Assembly: GCF_001570985.1 (NCBI RefSeq)
Contig: NZ_BCSS01000025.1
Coordinates: forward strand, 1 to 49,381
Direction: 5' to 3'
DNA from: Janibacter limosus NBRC 16128
GTDB lineage: Bacteria > Actinomycetota > Actinomycetes > Actinomycetales > Dermatophilaceae
DNA length: 49,381 bases
Each line of letters starts with the position of its first letter. Position 1 is the first letter of the stretch. Below the pieces are notes generated by a model. The model did no database searches. It saw nothing but the letters and a program-made list of their open reading frames with translations, and had not been told where the DNA came from. This document shows, one piece after another, positions 1-6,899 of this stretch. The position numbers were made by a program, and so were the translations under genes.

Positions 1-291
1 CGGCGGGAGGGCGAGCAACCACTGGCCGTGCCCGCCGAGCCGCTCCGCGGTCGCGTCGGCGCTTGCAATGAGTCCGGCCGCAGTGAGCAGCGAGAGCTTG
101 GGCGTGCCGGTCGAGCCGGAGGTCGCGATGGCGACCGCCAGGTCGTCCGGCAGCGCACCGTCGGGCAGCTGCGGCGCCGCGTCCGGCGCGTGTGGGTGGA
201 TCGGCGCGGTGCCGGTCAGCGCGCCCTCGAGCGAAGGGAGTGACTCGAGGACCGCAGGTCCGGTGGGCAAGGGGAGCGTGGTGATGAGCAC
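1..291 (-). CDS. menE: o-succinylbenzoate--CoA ligase MenE, N-terminal part (cut by window edge)
   Basis: This is an AMP-forming ligase that would activate o-succinylbenzoate with ATP and CoA, the step before MenB in menaquinone synthesis. Reading the minus strand from GTG at 291 gives 97 codons open to the window edge. The ATP-binding P-loop reads TSGSTGTPK at about residues 64-72, followed by a helix and a run ending QWLLALPP, where MenE proteins normally continue with a HHIAG-type motif. The short leader before the P-loop is typical of actinobacterial MenE, which is shorter than general acyl-CoA ligases. The frame stays open upstream to about 483, so the start is uncertain: GTG 291 is chosen because its product begins VLITTLPLPTGPAV, like family N-termini, and GTG 366 is an alternative. 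menB lies upstream on the same strand, about 340 bases away. Confidence 0.8.
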   Translation of the reverse strand, partial: MLITTLPLPTGPAVLESLPSLEGALTGTAPIHPHAPDAAPQLPDGALPDDLAVAIATSGSTGTPKLSLLTAAGLIASADATAERLGGHGQWLLALPP

Positions 292-633
292 CTGCCCATC
301 TTGGCTGATGGACCGCGGACTGGGGGGAGGCCATCCACAGGCTGCCGCATCGGGCTCTCGGACCACGACAGGTGCCCATGCCCCGGGGCGATTCGGTGTC
401 GTTGTGCGCGCCCGTCGTCGTTGTGGGTACTCGGTGGCCCCGAGACGAGCATCCAACCGCCACCAACGACGACAGGCTCGTCGTCAGCCGCGAACGACCG
501 GGCCCGGCGATGTCCGACCGCGACCCCTGCCGGGGCCGCGCCTGTGTGCGGATGCGCCCTCACGACCTGGAGCCCGGTGTCAGGTCCGAGCCTCGGCGAG
601 GCGACTCGCAGGCGAGTTCGCGTGGACTCGTGA
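292..633. other. Intergenic region between menB and menE with an inverted repeat
   Basis: These 342 bases hold no convincing gene; open frames on both strands are composition shadows. The only structure seen is an inverted repeat, GTCGTCGTTG (414-423) against CAACGACGAC (464-473), enclosing a smaller CTCGG/CCGAG hairpin (about 430-444). It may be a terminator or leader structure between menB and menE, both read leftward. No riboswitch was recognised. Confidence 0.4.
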
Positions 634-1590
634 TCAGAAGTACCAGGGGAAGGGCGACCAGTCGGGCTCGCGCTTCTCGAGGAACTGGTCGCGGCCCTCG
701 ACGGCCTCGTCGGTCATGTAGGCCAGACGCGTCGCCTCGCCGGCGAAGACCTGCTGGCCCATGAGCCCGTCATCGGTGAGGTTGAAGGCGAACTTGAGCA
801 TCCGGATCGCGGTGGGCGACTTGGCCATGATCTCGCGGGCCATCGTCAGAGCCTCGACCTCGAGCTCGGCGTGGTCGACGACAGCGTTGACCGCGCCCAT
901 CTCGTACATCTCGTGGCCGGTGTAGGTGCGACCGAGGAAGAAGATCTCGCGGGCACGCTTCTGCCCCACCATCTTGGCGAGGTAGGCGCTGCCGTACCCG
1001 CCGTCGAAGGACCCCACGTCGGCGTCGGTCTGCTTGAAGCGCGCGTGCTGGCTGGCCAGGGTCATGTCGCAGACGACGTGCAGCGAGTGACCGCCACCGG
1101 CCGCCCACCCGCCCACGAGGGCGATGACGACCTTGGGCATGGTGCGGATGAGGCGCTGGACCTCGAGGATGTGCAGGCGCCCCCCTTCGGCCTTGACGCG
1201 ACGCTCGTCGATCCCCGCGACGCTGTCGTCACCGGTCGGGTCGGCCGCGTACTGGTAGCCGGAGCGGCCGCGGATGCGCTGGTCGCCGCCGGTGCAGAAG
1301 GACCAGCCCTCGGTGGTGGCGCTGCTGCCCTCACGCGGGGTCGGGCCGTTGCCGGTGAGCAGGACGACGCCCACGTCGGGGGTGCGGCGCGCGTGGTCGA
1401 GGGTGCGGTAGAGCTCGTCGACCGTGTGCGGGCGGAAGGCGTTGAGGATCTCCGGCCGGTCGAAGGCGATCCGGACGCACCCCACGTCCTTGGCCCGGTG
1501 GTACGTGAGGTCGGTGAGGTCCTCGAAGCCGGGGACCACCTCCCAGGCCTGCGGGTCGAAGGTCTCGCTGACGTTGTCCAGTGCGCTCAC
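634..1590 (-). CDS. menB: 1,4-dihydroxy-2-naphthoyl-CoA synthase MenB
   Basis: This crotonase-fold enzyme cyclises o-succinylbenzoyl-CoA to 1,4-dihydroxy-2-naphthoyl-CoA in the cytoplasm. The 318-residue product shows the MenB signatures in order: FCTGGDQ at residues 99-104 (the GGDQ segment typical of MenB), the oxyanion-hole glycines in GGWAAGGGHSLHVVCD near 160-175, and TDADVGSFDGGYGS near 188-201, the active-site segment that separates MenB from general enoyl-CoA hydratases. It ends SPFPWYF, also typical. The open frame runs far upstream antisense to the transporter gene, but GTG 1590 is chosen because the protein then begins VSALDNVSETFDP and a TAGGCT -10 box lies 7 bases upstream, which suggests a leaderless transcript. 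Confidence 0.95.
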   Translation of the reverse strand: MSALDNVSETFDPQAWEVVPGFEDLTDLTYHRAKDVGCVRIAFDRPEILNAFRPHTVDELYRTLDHARRTPDVGVVLLTGNGPTPREGSSATTEGWSFCTGGDQRIRGRSGYQYAADPTGDDSVAGIDERRVKAEGGRLHILEVQRLIRTMPKVVIALVGGWAAGGGHSLHVVCDMTLASQHARFKQTDADVGSFDGGYGSAYLAKMVGQKRAREIFFLGRTYTGHEMYEMGAVNAVVDHAELEVEALTMAREIMAKSPTAIRMLKFAFNLTDDGLMGQQVFAGEATRLAYMTDEAVEGRDQFLEKREPDWSPFPWYF

Positions 1591-1597
1591 GGGGGTG

Positions 1598-1603
1598 AGC
1601 CTA
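1598..1603 (-). promoter_or_regulatory. Putative -10 box (TAGGCT) for leaderless menB
   Basis: On the minus strand TAGGCT is followed by seven bases and then the GTG start of menB. That spacing puts the predicted transcript start at or next to the start codon, with no room for a ribosome-binding site. No good -35 hexamer is visible. The inference rests on the TANNNT pattern common in actinobacterial promoters. Confidence 0.4.
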
Positions 1604-1633
1604 CTGACCGGTCCGAGGCGACGGAGGCGCGCC

Positions 1634-3058
1634 TCAGGCGACGAGGCTGATGAGCAGGACCATCGGCAACGAGACGACGGCACCCAGCGAGGTCGCCAGG
1701 GTGAGTGTCTTGAGCGCGCCCTTGGTCGACAGCCCCAGCAGGCTCTTGAACATCCAGAAGAAGTTGCTGTTGACGTGCAGGGCGAACATCGCGCCGGAGG
1801 CGATCGACAGCCCGATGACGACCGGGTCGACACCGGTGGATGCGACGACCGGGCCGATGATGCCGGCGGCCGTGATCGCGCCGACCGACACCGAGCCGAT
1901 GGCGAAGTGCAGCAGCGCCGCGATGAACCACGCGAGCAGCACGCTGATGAGCACCGGGGCGCCGGCGTCCGCGGAGAAGAGGCCCTTGAGCGTGTCGCCG
2001 AGACCGGTCGCCGTGATGACCGCGCCGAGCGAGCCGCCGATGCCGGTGATGAGCAGGATCTCGCCGGTGGTGCGGAAACCGCTGGACAGGGCGTTTTCGG
2101 TGCCGTCGTTGCCGAGCGTGGCCCGACCGATGAGGAAGGCGATGAGCAGACCGATGAAGAGCGCGATGTTGGCATTGCCGAAGAAGGCGATGACGTCGTT
2201 GCTGTGCTTGAAGAGGTCCATGAAGGCACCGAAGGCGATGAGCACCAGCGGCACGAGGATGGGGGAGAGGCGTGCCAGCAGCGGGAGCCGGAGCGCGCGC
2301 TCGGGGACGGCGTCCGGGTCCTCGACGTCGGTGTCCAGGTGCTCGGCGTCACGCGGTGAGGACTCGACGTCAGCGCGGGCGAGGTAGGTGTGGTGGCCCG
2401 GGTTCTCGGGGTGCTCCTCCTCGTCGGGGTCGATGTCGGTCAGCTCGTCCCACAGCCCGGCGCGCAGCAGGAGGCGGAAGAGGAGCGTCGTCACCAGGGC
2501 CGTGGCCAGGCCGATGGGGGCGCCGAAGACGAGATAGCGACCGAGGGGGATCTCCAGGAGCCCGGCGACCGCGACGGCAGCCAGACCGGGGACGACGAAG
2601 ACATAGCCCGAGAAGATGCCGATCCCGATGGCGCCAGCGAGCCACGGCAGGCCCTTCTTGCGGTCGACGACCGGTGCGGCCTGGCGGGCCATCGGGGAGG
2701 CGAGGACGACCTGCACGTCGACGTAGATCGAGGGGAAGATCGTGGCCAGCGCTGCCGCCATGGCGTACGGGAGCTTGCCGCCGACCCGGCGCGCGATGAT
2801 CTCGACAAGCGCGCGGAAGGTCCCGGTGGCCTGCAGCAGCGAGCCGATGAGCACGCCGAAGCCGATGAGCAGGCCGACCTCGCCCATGATCTCGCCGAAG
2901 CCGCCGGTGATCTCCGTGACCGTCTTTTCCAGGCCCACGCCTGCGGACAGTCCGAGGAAGACCGAGGCGATGATCAGCGAGATCACCGGGTCGACCTTGA
3001 ACCGGATGATGAGCAGGATCGCCAGGGCGATCGCGATGAGGGTCAGCGCAATGGTCAC
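1634..3058 (-). CDS. GntP-family gluconate/organic-acid permease
   Basis: This is an integral membrane permease of the GntP (gluconate:H+ symporter) family, 474 residues against about 440-450 for the family. The start MTIALTLIAIALAILLIIRFK is a membrane segment, and about a dozen hydrophobic segments follow. GntP-like stretches include the segment around SLIIASVFLGLSAGVG, IFPSIYVDVQVVLASP near 110-125, and HFAIGSVSVGAITAAG in the C-terminal half. A hydrophilic, Asp/Glu-rich insertion of about 45 residues (roughly 205-250) separates the halves and accounts for the extra length. The substrate cannot be read from sequence; gluconate or a related sugar acid is the usual one. It precedes menB on the same strand with 43 bases between, but no functional link is evident. 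Confidence 0.85.
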   Translation of the reverse strand: MTIALTLIAIALAILLIIRFKVDPVISLIIASVFLGLSAGVGLEKTVTEITGGFGEIMGEVGLLIGFGVLIGSLLQATGTFRALVEIIARRVGGKLPYAMAAALATIFPSIYVDVQVVLASPMARQAAPVVDRKKGLPWLAGAIGIGIFSGYVFVVPGLAAVAVAGLLEIPLGRYLVFGAPIGLATALVTTLLFRLLLRAGLWDELTDIDPDEEEHPENPGHHTYLARADVESSPRDAEHLDTDVEDPDAVPERALRLPLLARLSPILVPLVLIAFGAFMDLFKHSNDVIAFFGNANIALFIGLLIAFLIGRATLGNDGTENALSSGFRTTGEILLITGIGGSLGAVITATGLGDTLKGLFSADAGAPVLISVLLAWFIAALLHFAIGSVSVGAITAAGIIGPVVASTGVDPVVIGLSIASGAMFALHVNSNFFWMFKSLLGLSTKGALKTLTLATSLGAVVSLPMVLLISLVA

Positions 3059-3229
3059 GCGCCGACCTTACGCGCTCGTGACCGACCTCACACCCCGGCA
3101 TGATCCCCAGCCACGGCCCCGATCCCTCGTCGGTCCACAGCGAGCGAAGGGGGGTCCCTCTCGCCTCCCGCGGACGGTGGGGTGGGTGCACGGCCGCTCA
3201 CCCGGATCGGCCCGGAGAGGCGGAGCGAC

Positions 3230-4036
3230 ATGACAGATCGATGGATGGGTCTGGTGGAGGACCTGATGTGGGACGACCGGCGCGAGGGTGCCCTGCTCGA
3301 GACCCAGGGGAGGGGCGAGCTGCTCCAGATCGTCGTCTTGCGGGGGCAGGTCATCGACGTCCGGCACGAGCCGGTGAGCGGCAGCGGGTATGAGTGCGCG
3401 GCGCTCGAGATGGAGTATCCGCGCCCAGCGCTGGCGCCGAGAGGGGAGGGGATGACTGTCCGCGAGCCCCCGCACGAGGCGATGGTCGGTTGGCTCGAGC
3501 GGGTCGTCGGGGGCGTGGAGACCCTTGCTGCCCTGGACGCTCGGCCGTTGCCGGTCGCCTCGCCGGTCGATGCGCGCTCGCTGCCGGATCCGCAGCGCGA
3601 GCTGGCGCAGGCCGTCGACGAACAGCTCGAGAGAGCCTCGGTGGGGTGGCCCATCGTCGACGAGGCGCTCAGCGCCTGCCGTGGCCTGCTCACTGCCGCG
3701 GCCGACGCCGGCATGCTGCGGGTGTGGCGGGACCTCGAGCCCGAGCGGATCGCCGCCATCGTCGTGCACTGCATCGCCAAGGCCAACGCGCTGGTGGGTT
3801 CTGGTGCGCCCTTCACCGTGGCGCACTGGCTGCGTGACCTCGGGACGAGCTCGGCACCGTCGAGCCGGTCCGCGACCCTCGCCACGACGATCGGTGGCGG
3901 GCAGTGGTCGCACGGGCAGCGTCCCGCGGAGGCACCCGATGTCTACGTGCTCGGCGACGCGCGCCTGCTCGTCAGCCGCTTTCGCCGGGAGCTGATCACC
4001 TACCGGGACCTGGCGGTGAGGATCCGCGAGGACTGA
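3230..4036 (+). CDS. Hypothetical protein next to a RelA/SpoT-domain gene
   Basis: I do not recognise this 268-residue protein. The start ATG 3230 is chosen because GGAGAGG lies 9-10 bases upstream; the frame is open to 3182 but lacks a site there. The sequence is soluble, with no signal peptide or membrane segment. It has an acidic N-terminus (MTDRWMGLVEDLMW), an alternating beta-like stretch (ELLQIVVLRGQVIDV) and long amphipathic helices between about residues 100 and 190. It ends in a charged helix, FRRELITYRDLAVRIRED. The RelA/SpoT-domain gene begins 39 bases downstream on the same strand, so the two may be co-transcribed. Codon use matches the neighbours. Confidence 0.6.
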   Translation: MTDRWMGLVEDLMWDDRREGALLETQGRGELLQIVVLRGQVIDVRHEPVSGSGYECAALEMEYPRPALAPRGEGMTVREPPHEAMVGWLERVVGGVETLAALDARPLPVASPVDARSLPDPQRELAQAVDEQLERASVGWPIVDEALSACRGLLTAAADAGMLRVWRDLEPERIAAIVVHCIAKANALVGSGAPFTVAHWLRDLGTSSAPSSRSATLATTIGGGQWSHGQRPAEAPDVYVLGDARLLVSRFRRELITYRDLAVRIRED

Positions 4037-4075
4037 GGCACCCGCCGCCGGCGGCCCGTGGTGCACCATGTCCCC

Positions 4076-5068
4076 ATGGCGAGCACGCAGTCGACCCGGA
4101 TACGCCGGGCTGTCCAGCGGTACGCCGCGAGCCACGAGGAGCTGCGCGGCGTCACCGATGCCTATGTCGCGCTCGTGACCCGGCTGCTGGACGACGCCGG
4201 TATCAACTACCTGGCGGTGACAGGGCGGACCAAGTCGGTGGAGTCCTTCGCCGGCAAGGCCGCGCGACGGCTGCAGGGCGGGCGTCTCGCCCACCCCAAG
4301 CCCCTCACCGACATCACTGACCAGGTCGGCGTGCGCGTGGTGACCTATGTCCTCGCCGATGTCGACGCGGTGGCGCAGCTGCTGGCCTCGCAGCTGGTGG
4401 TCCGCGAGGACCGCGACATGGGTCAGGAGACGGCCGACGCAGGACGTTTCGGCTACTCCAGCCGTCACCTCCTCGTCGCGCTCGACGAGGAGCGCGCGGA
4501 GCCGGGCATCCCGACGAGCCGCCCGGCCTCGGTGCAGATCCGCACGGTGCTGCAGCACGCCTGGGCAGAGTTCGAGCACGACGTCCGCTACAAGGGATCG
4601 GTCTCGGCCGAGCACGCCCCCGACTTCGACCGTCGCTTCACCCTCGCGGCCGGTCTGCTCGAGCTGGCGGACCAGCAGTTCTCGGCCATCCGGGACCGAC
4701 ACCGCGAGGAGCTCACCTCACCTGCCGAGGGCGCCGACGACGACCCGCGGATCAGCCCGACCGACCTGGCGGCCTTCCTCGCCGGCCAGTTCACCGACGC
4801 CGGGTGGTCACGCACCGACCACTACGTCTGGATCAGCGGGCTGCTCCTCGAGCTGGGGATCAGCTCGCTCTCCGAGCTGCGCGAGGTCCTGCGGGACGTC
4901 GACGTCGAGTCGATCGAGGGCCACATGGGCTACCGCTACCCACCCGGTGCGGTCCGTCGCCTCGACGACGCGCTGCTGTCCGTCTACGGGGAGCGGTACG
5001 TCGCACTGCACGGCAACGCGCACCGGATCGCGCTGCTGGAGGCCCGCCTCGGTCGGCTCGCCGACTGA
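4076..5068 (+). CDS. RelA/SpoT-domain protein (small alarmone synthetase-like), possible active-site variant
   Basis: The first 175 of 330 residues match the RelA/SpoT synthetase domain that transfers pyrophosphate from ATP to GDP/GTP to make (p)ppGpp. Seen in order: TGRTKSVESFAGKAARR (49-65), the metal-site region LTDITDQVGVRVV (77-89), FGYSSRHLLV (125-134, against the usual GYRSLH) and SVQIRTVLQHAWAEFEHDVRYK (152-173). In active synthetases the QIRT motif reads E-V-Q-I-R-T with a catalytic Glu; here that position is Ser152. There is no HD hydrolase, TGS or ACT domain, so it is not a long Rel. The C-terminal 150 residues are helical and unassigned. The start could also be GTG 4058; ATG 4076 is preferred because the domain spacing needs nothing earlier. 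No Shine-Dalgarno is seen. Confidence 0.8.
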   Translation: MASTQSTRIRRAVQRYAASHEELRGVTDAYVALVTRLLDDAGINYLAVTGRTKSVESFAGKAARRLQGGRLAHPKPLTDITDQVGVRVVTYVLADVDAVAQLLASQLVVREDRDMGQETADAGRFGYSSRHLLVALDEERAEPGIPTSRPASVQIRTVLQHAWAEFEHDVRYKGSVSAEHAPDFDRRFTLAAGLLELADQQFSAIRDRHREELTSPAEGADDDPRISPTDLAAFLAGQFTDAGWSRTDHYVWISGLLLELGISSLSELREVLRDVDVESIEGHMGYRYPPGAVRRLDDALLSVYGERYVALHGNAHRIALLEARLGRLAD

Positions 5069-5089
5069 TCAGCCCCGAGGGCACCGGGT

Positions 5090-5095
5090 TACCGT
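5090..5095 (+). promoter_or_regulatory. Putative -10 box (TACCGT) for leaderless VOC-menC transcript
   Basis: TACCGT lies six bases before the ATG of the VOC gene, with no ribosome-binding site between. The arrangement predicts a transcript starting at the A of the start codon. The -35 region is not distinct. Confidence 0.35.
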
Positions 5096-5101
5096 CTGCC
5101 C

Positions 5102-5506
5102 ATGGCACTGCACCTGTACCAGCTCTCCATCGACGCGCATGACCATGCTGCCCTCGCGAGATGGTGGGCCGACGCGCTCGGGTGGCGCGTGGACTTCGAG
5201 GACGAGCACGAGTGCAATGTCGTGCCCCCCGAGCACACCGAGGACCCGATCGACGACACCGCGACGTGGCTGACGGGCCGGACCTCGCTCGTCTTCGTCC
5301 CCGTGCCCGAGGGCAAGACGATCAAGAACCGCCTGCACATCGACCTGGCCCCGCACATCGACCAGGACCGCGACGCCGAGATCGAGGCGCTGCTGGCCAA
5401 GGGAGCCACCCGCGTCGACGTCGGCCAGACCCCCGATGTCACCTGGACAGTGCTCGCCGACCCGGAGGGCAACGAGTTCTGCGTGCTCTCCTCCCGCGAC
5501 CGGTGA
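5102..5506 (+). CDS. VOC-superfamily (glyoxalase-like) protein
   Basis: This 134-residue cytoplasmic protein has the paired beta-alpha-beta-beta-beta pattern of vicinal-oxygen-chelate proteins (Glyoxalase_6-like). It begins LYQLSIDAHDHAALARWWADALGWRV, has a middle strand RTSLVFVPVPEGKTIKNRLHIDL, and ends LADPEGNEFCVLSS, the segment in which the last metal or substrate ligand (Glu) usually lies. The substrate is unknown. Its stop overlaps the menC start (GTGA), so the two are probably translationally coupled. That may reflect operon convenience, because VOC proteins are not part of the known menaquinone pathway. Confidence 0.8.
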   Translation: MALHLYQLSIDAHDHAALARWWADALGWRVDFEDEHECNVVPPEHTEDPIDDTATWLTGRTSLVFVPVPEGKTIKNRLHIDLAPHIDQDRDAEIEALLAKGATRVDVGQTPDVTWTVLADPEGNEFCVLSSRDR

Positions 5507-6510
5507 GCCACGTGCAGTGCGCGCAGTGGCCGGACTCCGTCGACGAGCTGCTCGATGACCTGCGGGTGGTGACCCTGCCCCTCACCACCCGGTTCCGCGG
5601 CGTCGACGAGCGCGAGGTCGCCCTCGTCCACGGGCCCTGCGGCTGGGGGGAGTTCGCCCCCTTCGTCGAGTACGGACCGACCGAGGCGGCGCGCTGGCTG
5701 GAGGCCGCGGTCGAGGCCGCGTGGGCCGGCTGGCCGGACCCGGTGCGCGCCGAGGTGCCGGTCAACGCCACGGTGCCCGCGGTGCCGTCCGAGCGCGTCG
5801 CCCAGGTCCTGGCCCGCTACGACGGGTGCACCACGGCCAAGATCAAGGTGGCCGAGCGCGGCCAGAGCGAGCAGGACGACATCGACCGGGTCGCGGCCGT
5901 CCGCGATCTCATGGGCCCGGACGCGCGGATCCGCGTCGACGCCAACGGCGGGTGGTCGCTCGCCCAGGCAGCCGACATGCTGGCGAGGTTGGCCCCCTTC
6001 GGCCTGGAGTACGCGGAGCAGCCCTGCGCCGACGTGCGGGACCTCGCCCACCTGCGCGTCGACCTGGCGCACAACGGTGTCGAGGTCCCCGTCGCCGCGG
6101 ACGAGTCCATCCGCAAGGCGGAGGACCCGCTCGAGGTGGCCCGTCTGCGCGCCGCCGATGTCATCGTCGTCAAGGTCGCGCCGCTCGGTGGGGTGGCAGC
6201 CGCTCTGCGCATCGTCGACGAGTGCGGTCTCCCGGCTGTCGTCTCCTCGGCCATCGACTCGAGCGTCGGGCTGCGGGCCGGTGTCGCCCTCGCCGCCGCG
6301 CTGCCGCACCTGGACCACGCGTGCGGCCTCGGCACCGGTGCATTGCTCGCTGCCGACGTGACGACCGACCCGCTCCTGCCCGTCGGCGGTGTCCTGCCCG
6401 TGCGGGACGTGGTCCCCGACGAGGAGCTGCTGGCGCAGCACGAGTCGCCCGCCCCCCGGCAGCAGTGGTGGCGCGACCGGGTGCGCGCAGCTTGGGCAGC
6501 CCGCGACTGA
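5503..6510 (+). CDS. menC: o-succinylbenzoate synthase MenC
   Basis: This enolase-superfamily enzyme dehydrates SHCHC to o-succinylbenzoate, supplying the MenE substrate. The 335-residue product carries the catalytic set in order: AKIKV with the KxK lysines at 113 and 115, metal ligands Asp146 (RVDANGGW), Glu172 (EYAEQPC) and Asp200 (AADESI), and the second acid/base lysine Lys224 (VIVVKVAPLGG). The capping domain occupies residues 1 to about 90. The start GTG 5503 overlaps the VOC stop; GTG 5512 in frame is an alternative. A palindromic hairpin follows the stop, and menD comes two genes later. Confidence 0.93.
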   Translation: MSHVQCAQWPDSVDELLDDLRVVTLPLTTRFRGVDEREVALVHGPCGWGEFAPFVEYGPTEAARWLEAAVEAAWAGWPDPVRAEVPVNATVPAVPSERVAQVLARYDGCTTAKIKVAERGQSEQDDIDRVAAVRDLMGPDARIRVDANGGWSLAQAADMLARLAPFGLEYAEQPCADVRDLAHLRVDLAHNGVEVPVAADESIRKAEDPLEVARLRAADVIVVKVAPLGGVAAALRIVDECGLPAVVSSAIDSSVGLRAGVALAAALPHLDHACGLGTGALLAADVTTDPLLPVGGVLPVRDVVPDEELLAQHESPAPRQQWWRDRVRAAWAARD

Positions 6511-6518
6511 GCGTCGTC

Positions 6519-6536
6519 CACACCCCGCGGGGTGTG
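6519..6536. terminator. Palindromic hairpin after menC
   Basis: CACACCCCGCGGGGTGTG is a perfect 18-base palindrome eight bases after the menC stop. It could fold as a 7-base-pair GC-rich hairpin with a CGCG loop, without a T-run, as in many actinobacterial terminators. An operator for the following gene pair is an alternative. Confidence 0.4.
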
Positions 6537-6602
6537 TGGGCAGACGTGCACAGCGCGGCGAAGGGAGCCCCGCTCACCTCGTCGAGACGGTGGGCTGGGC
6601 CC

Positions 6603-6899
6603 ATGGACATGGGGATACTCCTTCCGGGGGAGCTGAGCGGGGTCGCGGCCCGACTCGACCGGTACGCCGTGCGGCTGGAGGTCTGCGCGACGCAGGTGCG
6701 CACCGCTACCGCGACGAGCTGGCAGGGCGGGGCCGCGGACCTGCACCGCGGGCGGGTGGCCGACCACGCGGCTGACCTCACGAGCCTCGCGGGTCGGGTG
6801 CGCGAGAGCGCACGGCTGGTCCGGCAGCTGCAGTCCGTCGCCGAGTCACGACTGGACCTCATCGGCGAGGTCGACCTGACCGTCGGGCTGCTGCCGTGA
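6603..6899 (+). CDS. WXG100-like small helical protein
   Basis: The product is 98 residues, the size of WXG100/ESAT-6-like proteins. It is predicted as two helices joined by a turn that carries Trp40-Gln41-Gly42 (TSWQGGAADLHRGR), the W-x-G turn of the family. Helix 1 (about 9-36) and helix 2 (about 44-85) have heptad-like hydrophobic spacing. The gene overlaps the next one, an alpha/beta hydrolase, by GTGA, so the pair is coupled. WXG100 proteins are usually partners or substrates of type VII (ESX-type) secretion, but no EccC or EccD is present in this window. The start may be ATG 6603 or ATG 6609. The family call rests on length, helical pattern and one motif. Confidence 0.6.
   Translation: MDMGILLPGELSGVAARLDRYAVRLEVCATQVRTATATSWQGGAADLHRGRVADHAADLTSLAGRVRESARLVRQLQSVAESRLDLIGEVDLTVGLLP

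Noticed and set aside
68-764. Plus-strand open frames over the left edge
   Set aside because: They overlap the menE start on the opposite strand, have shadow-like composition, and show no family motif.
1591-2352. Upstream extension of the menB frame to 2352, giving a 572-residue protein
   Set aside because: The extra 254 residues are Arg/Ser/Pro-rich nonsense lying out of frame within the transporter gene on the same strand; MenB proteins start where GTG 1590 starts.
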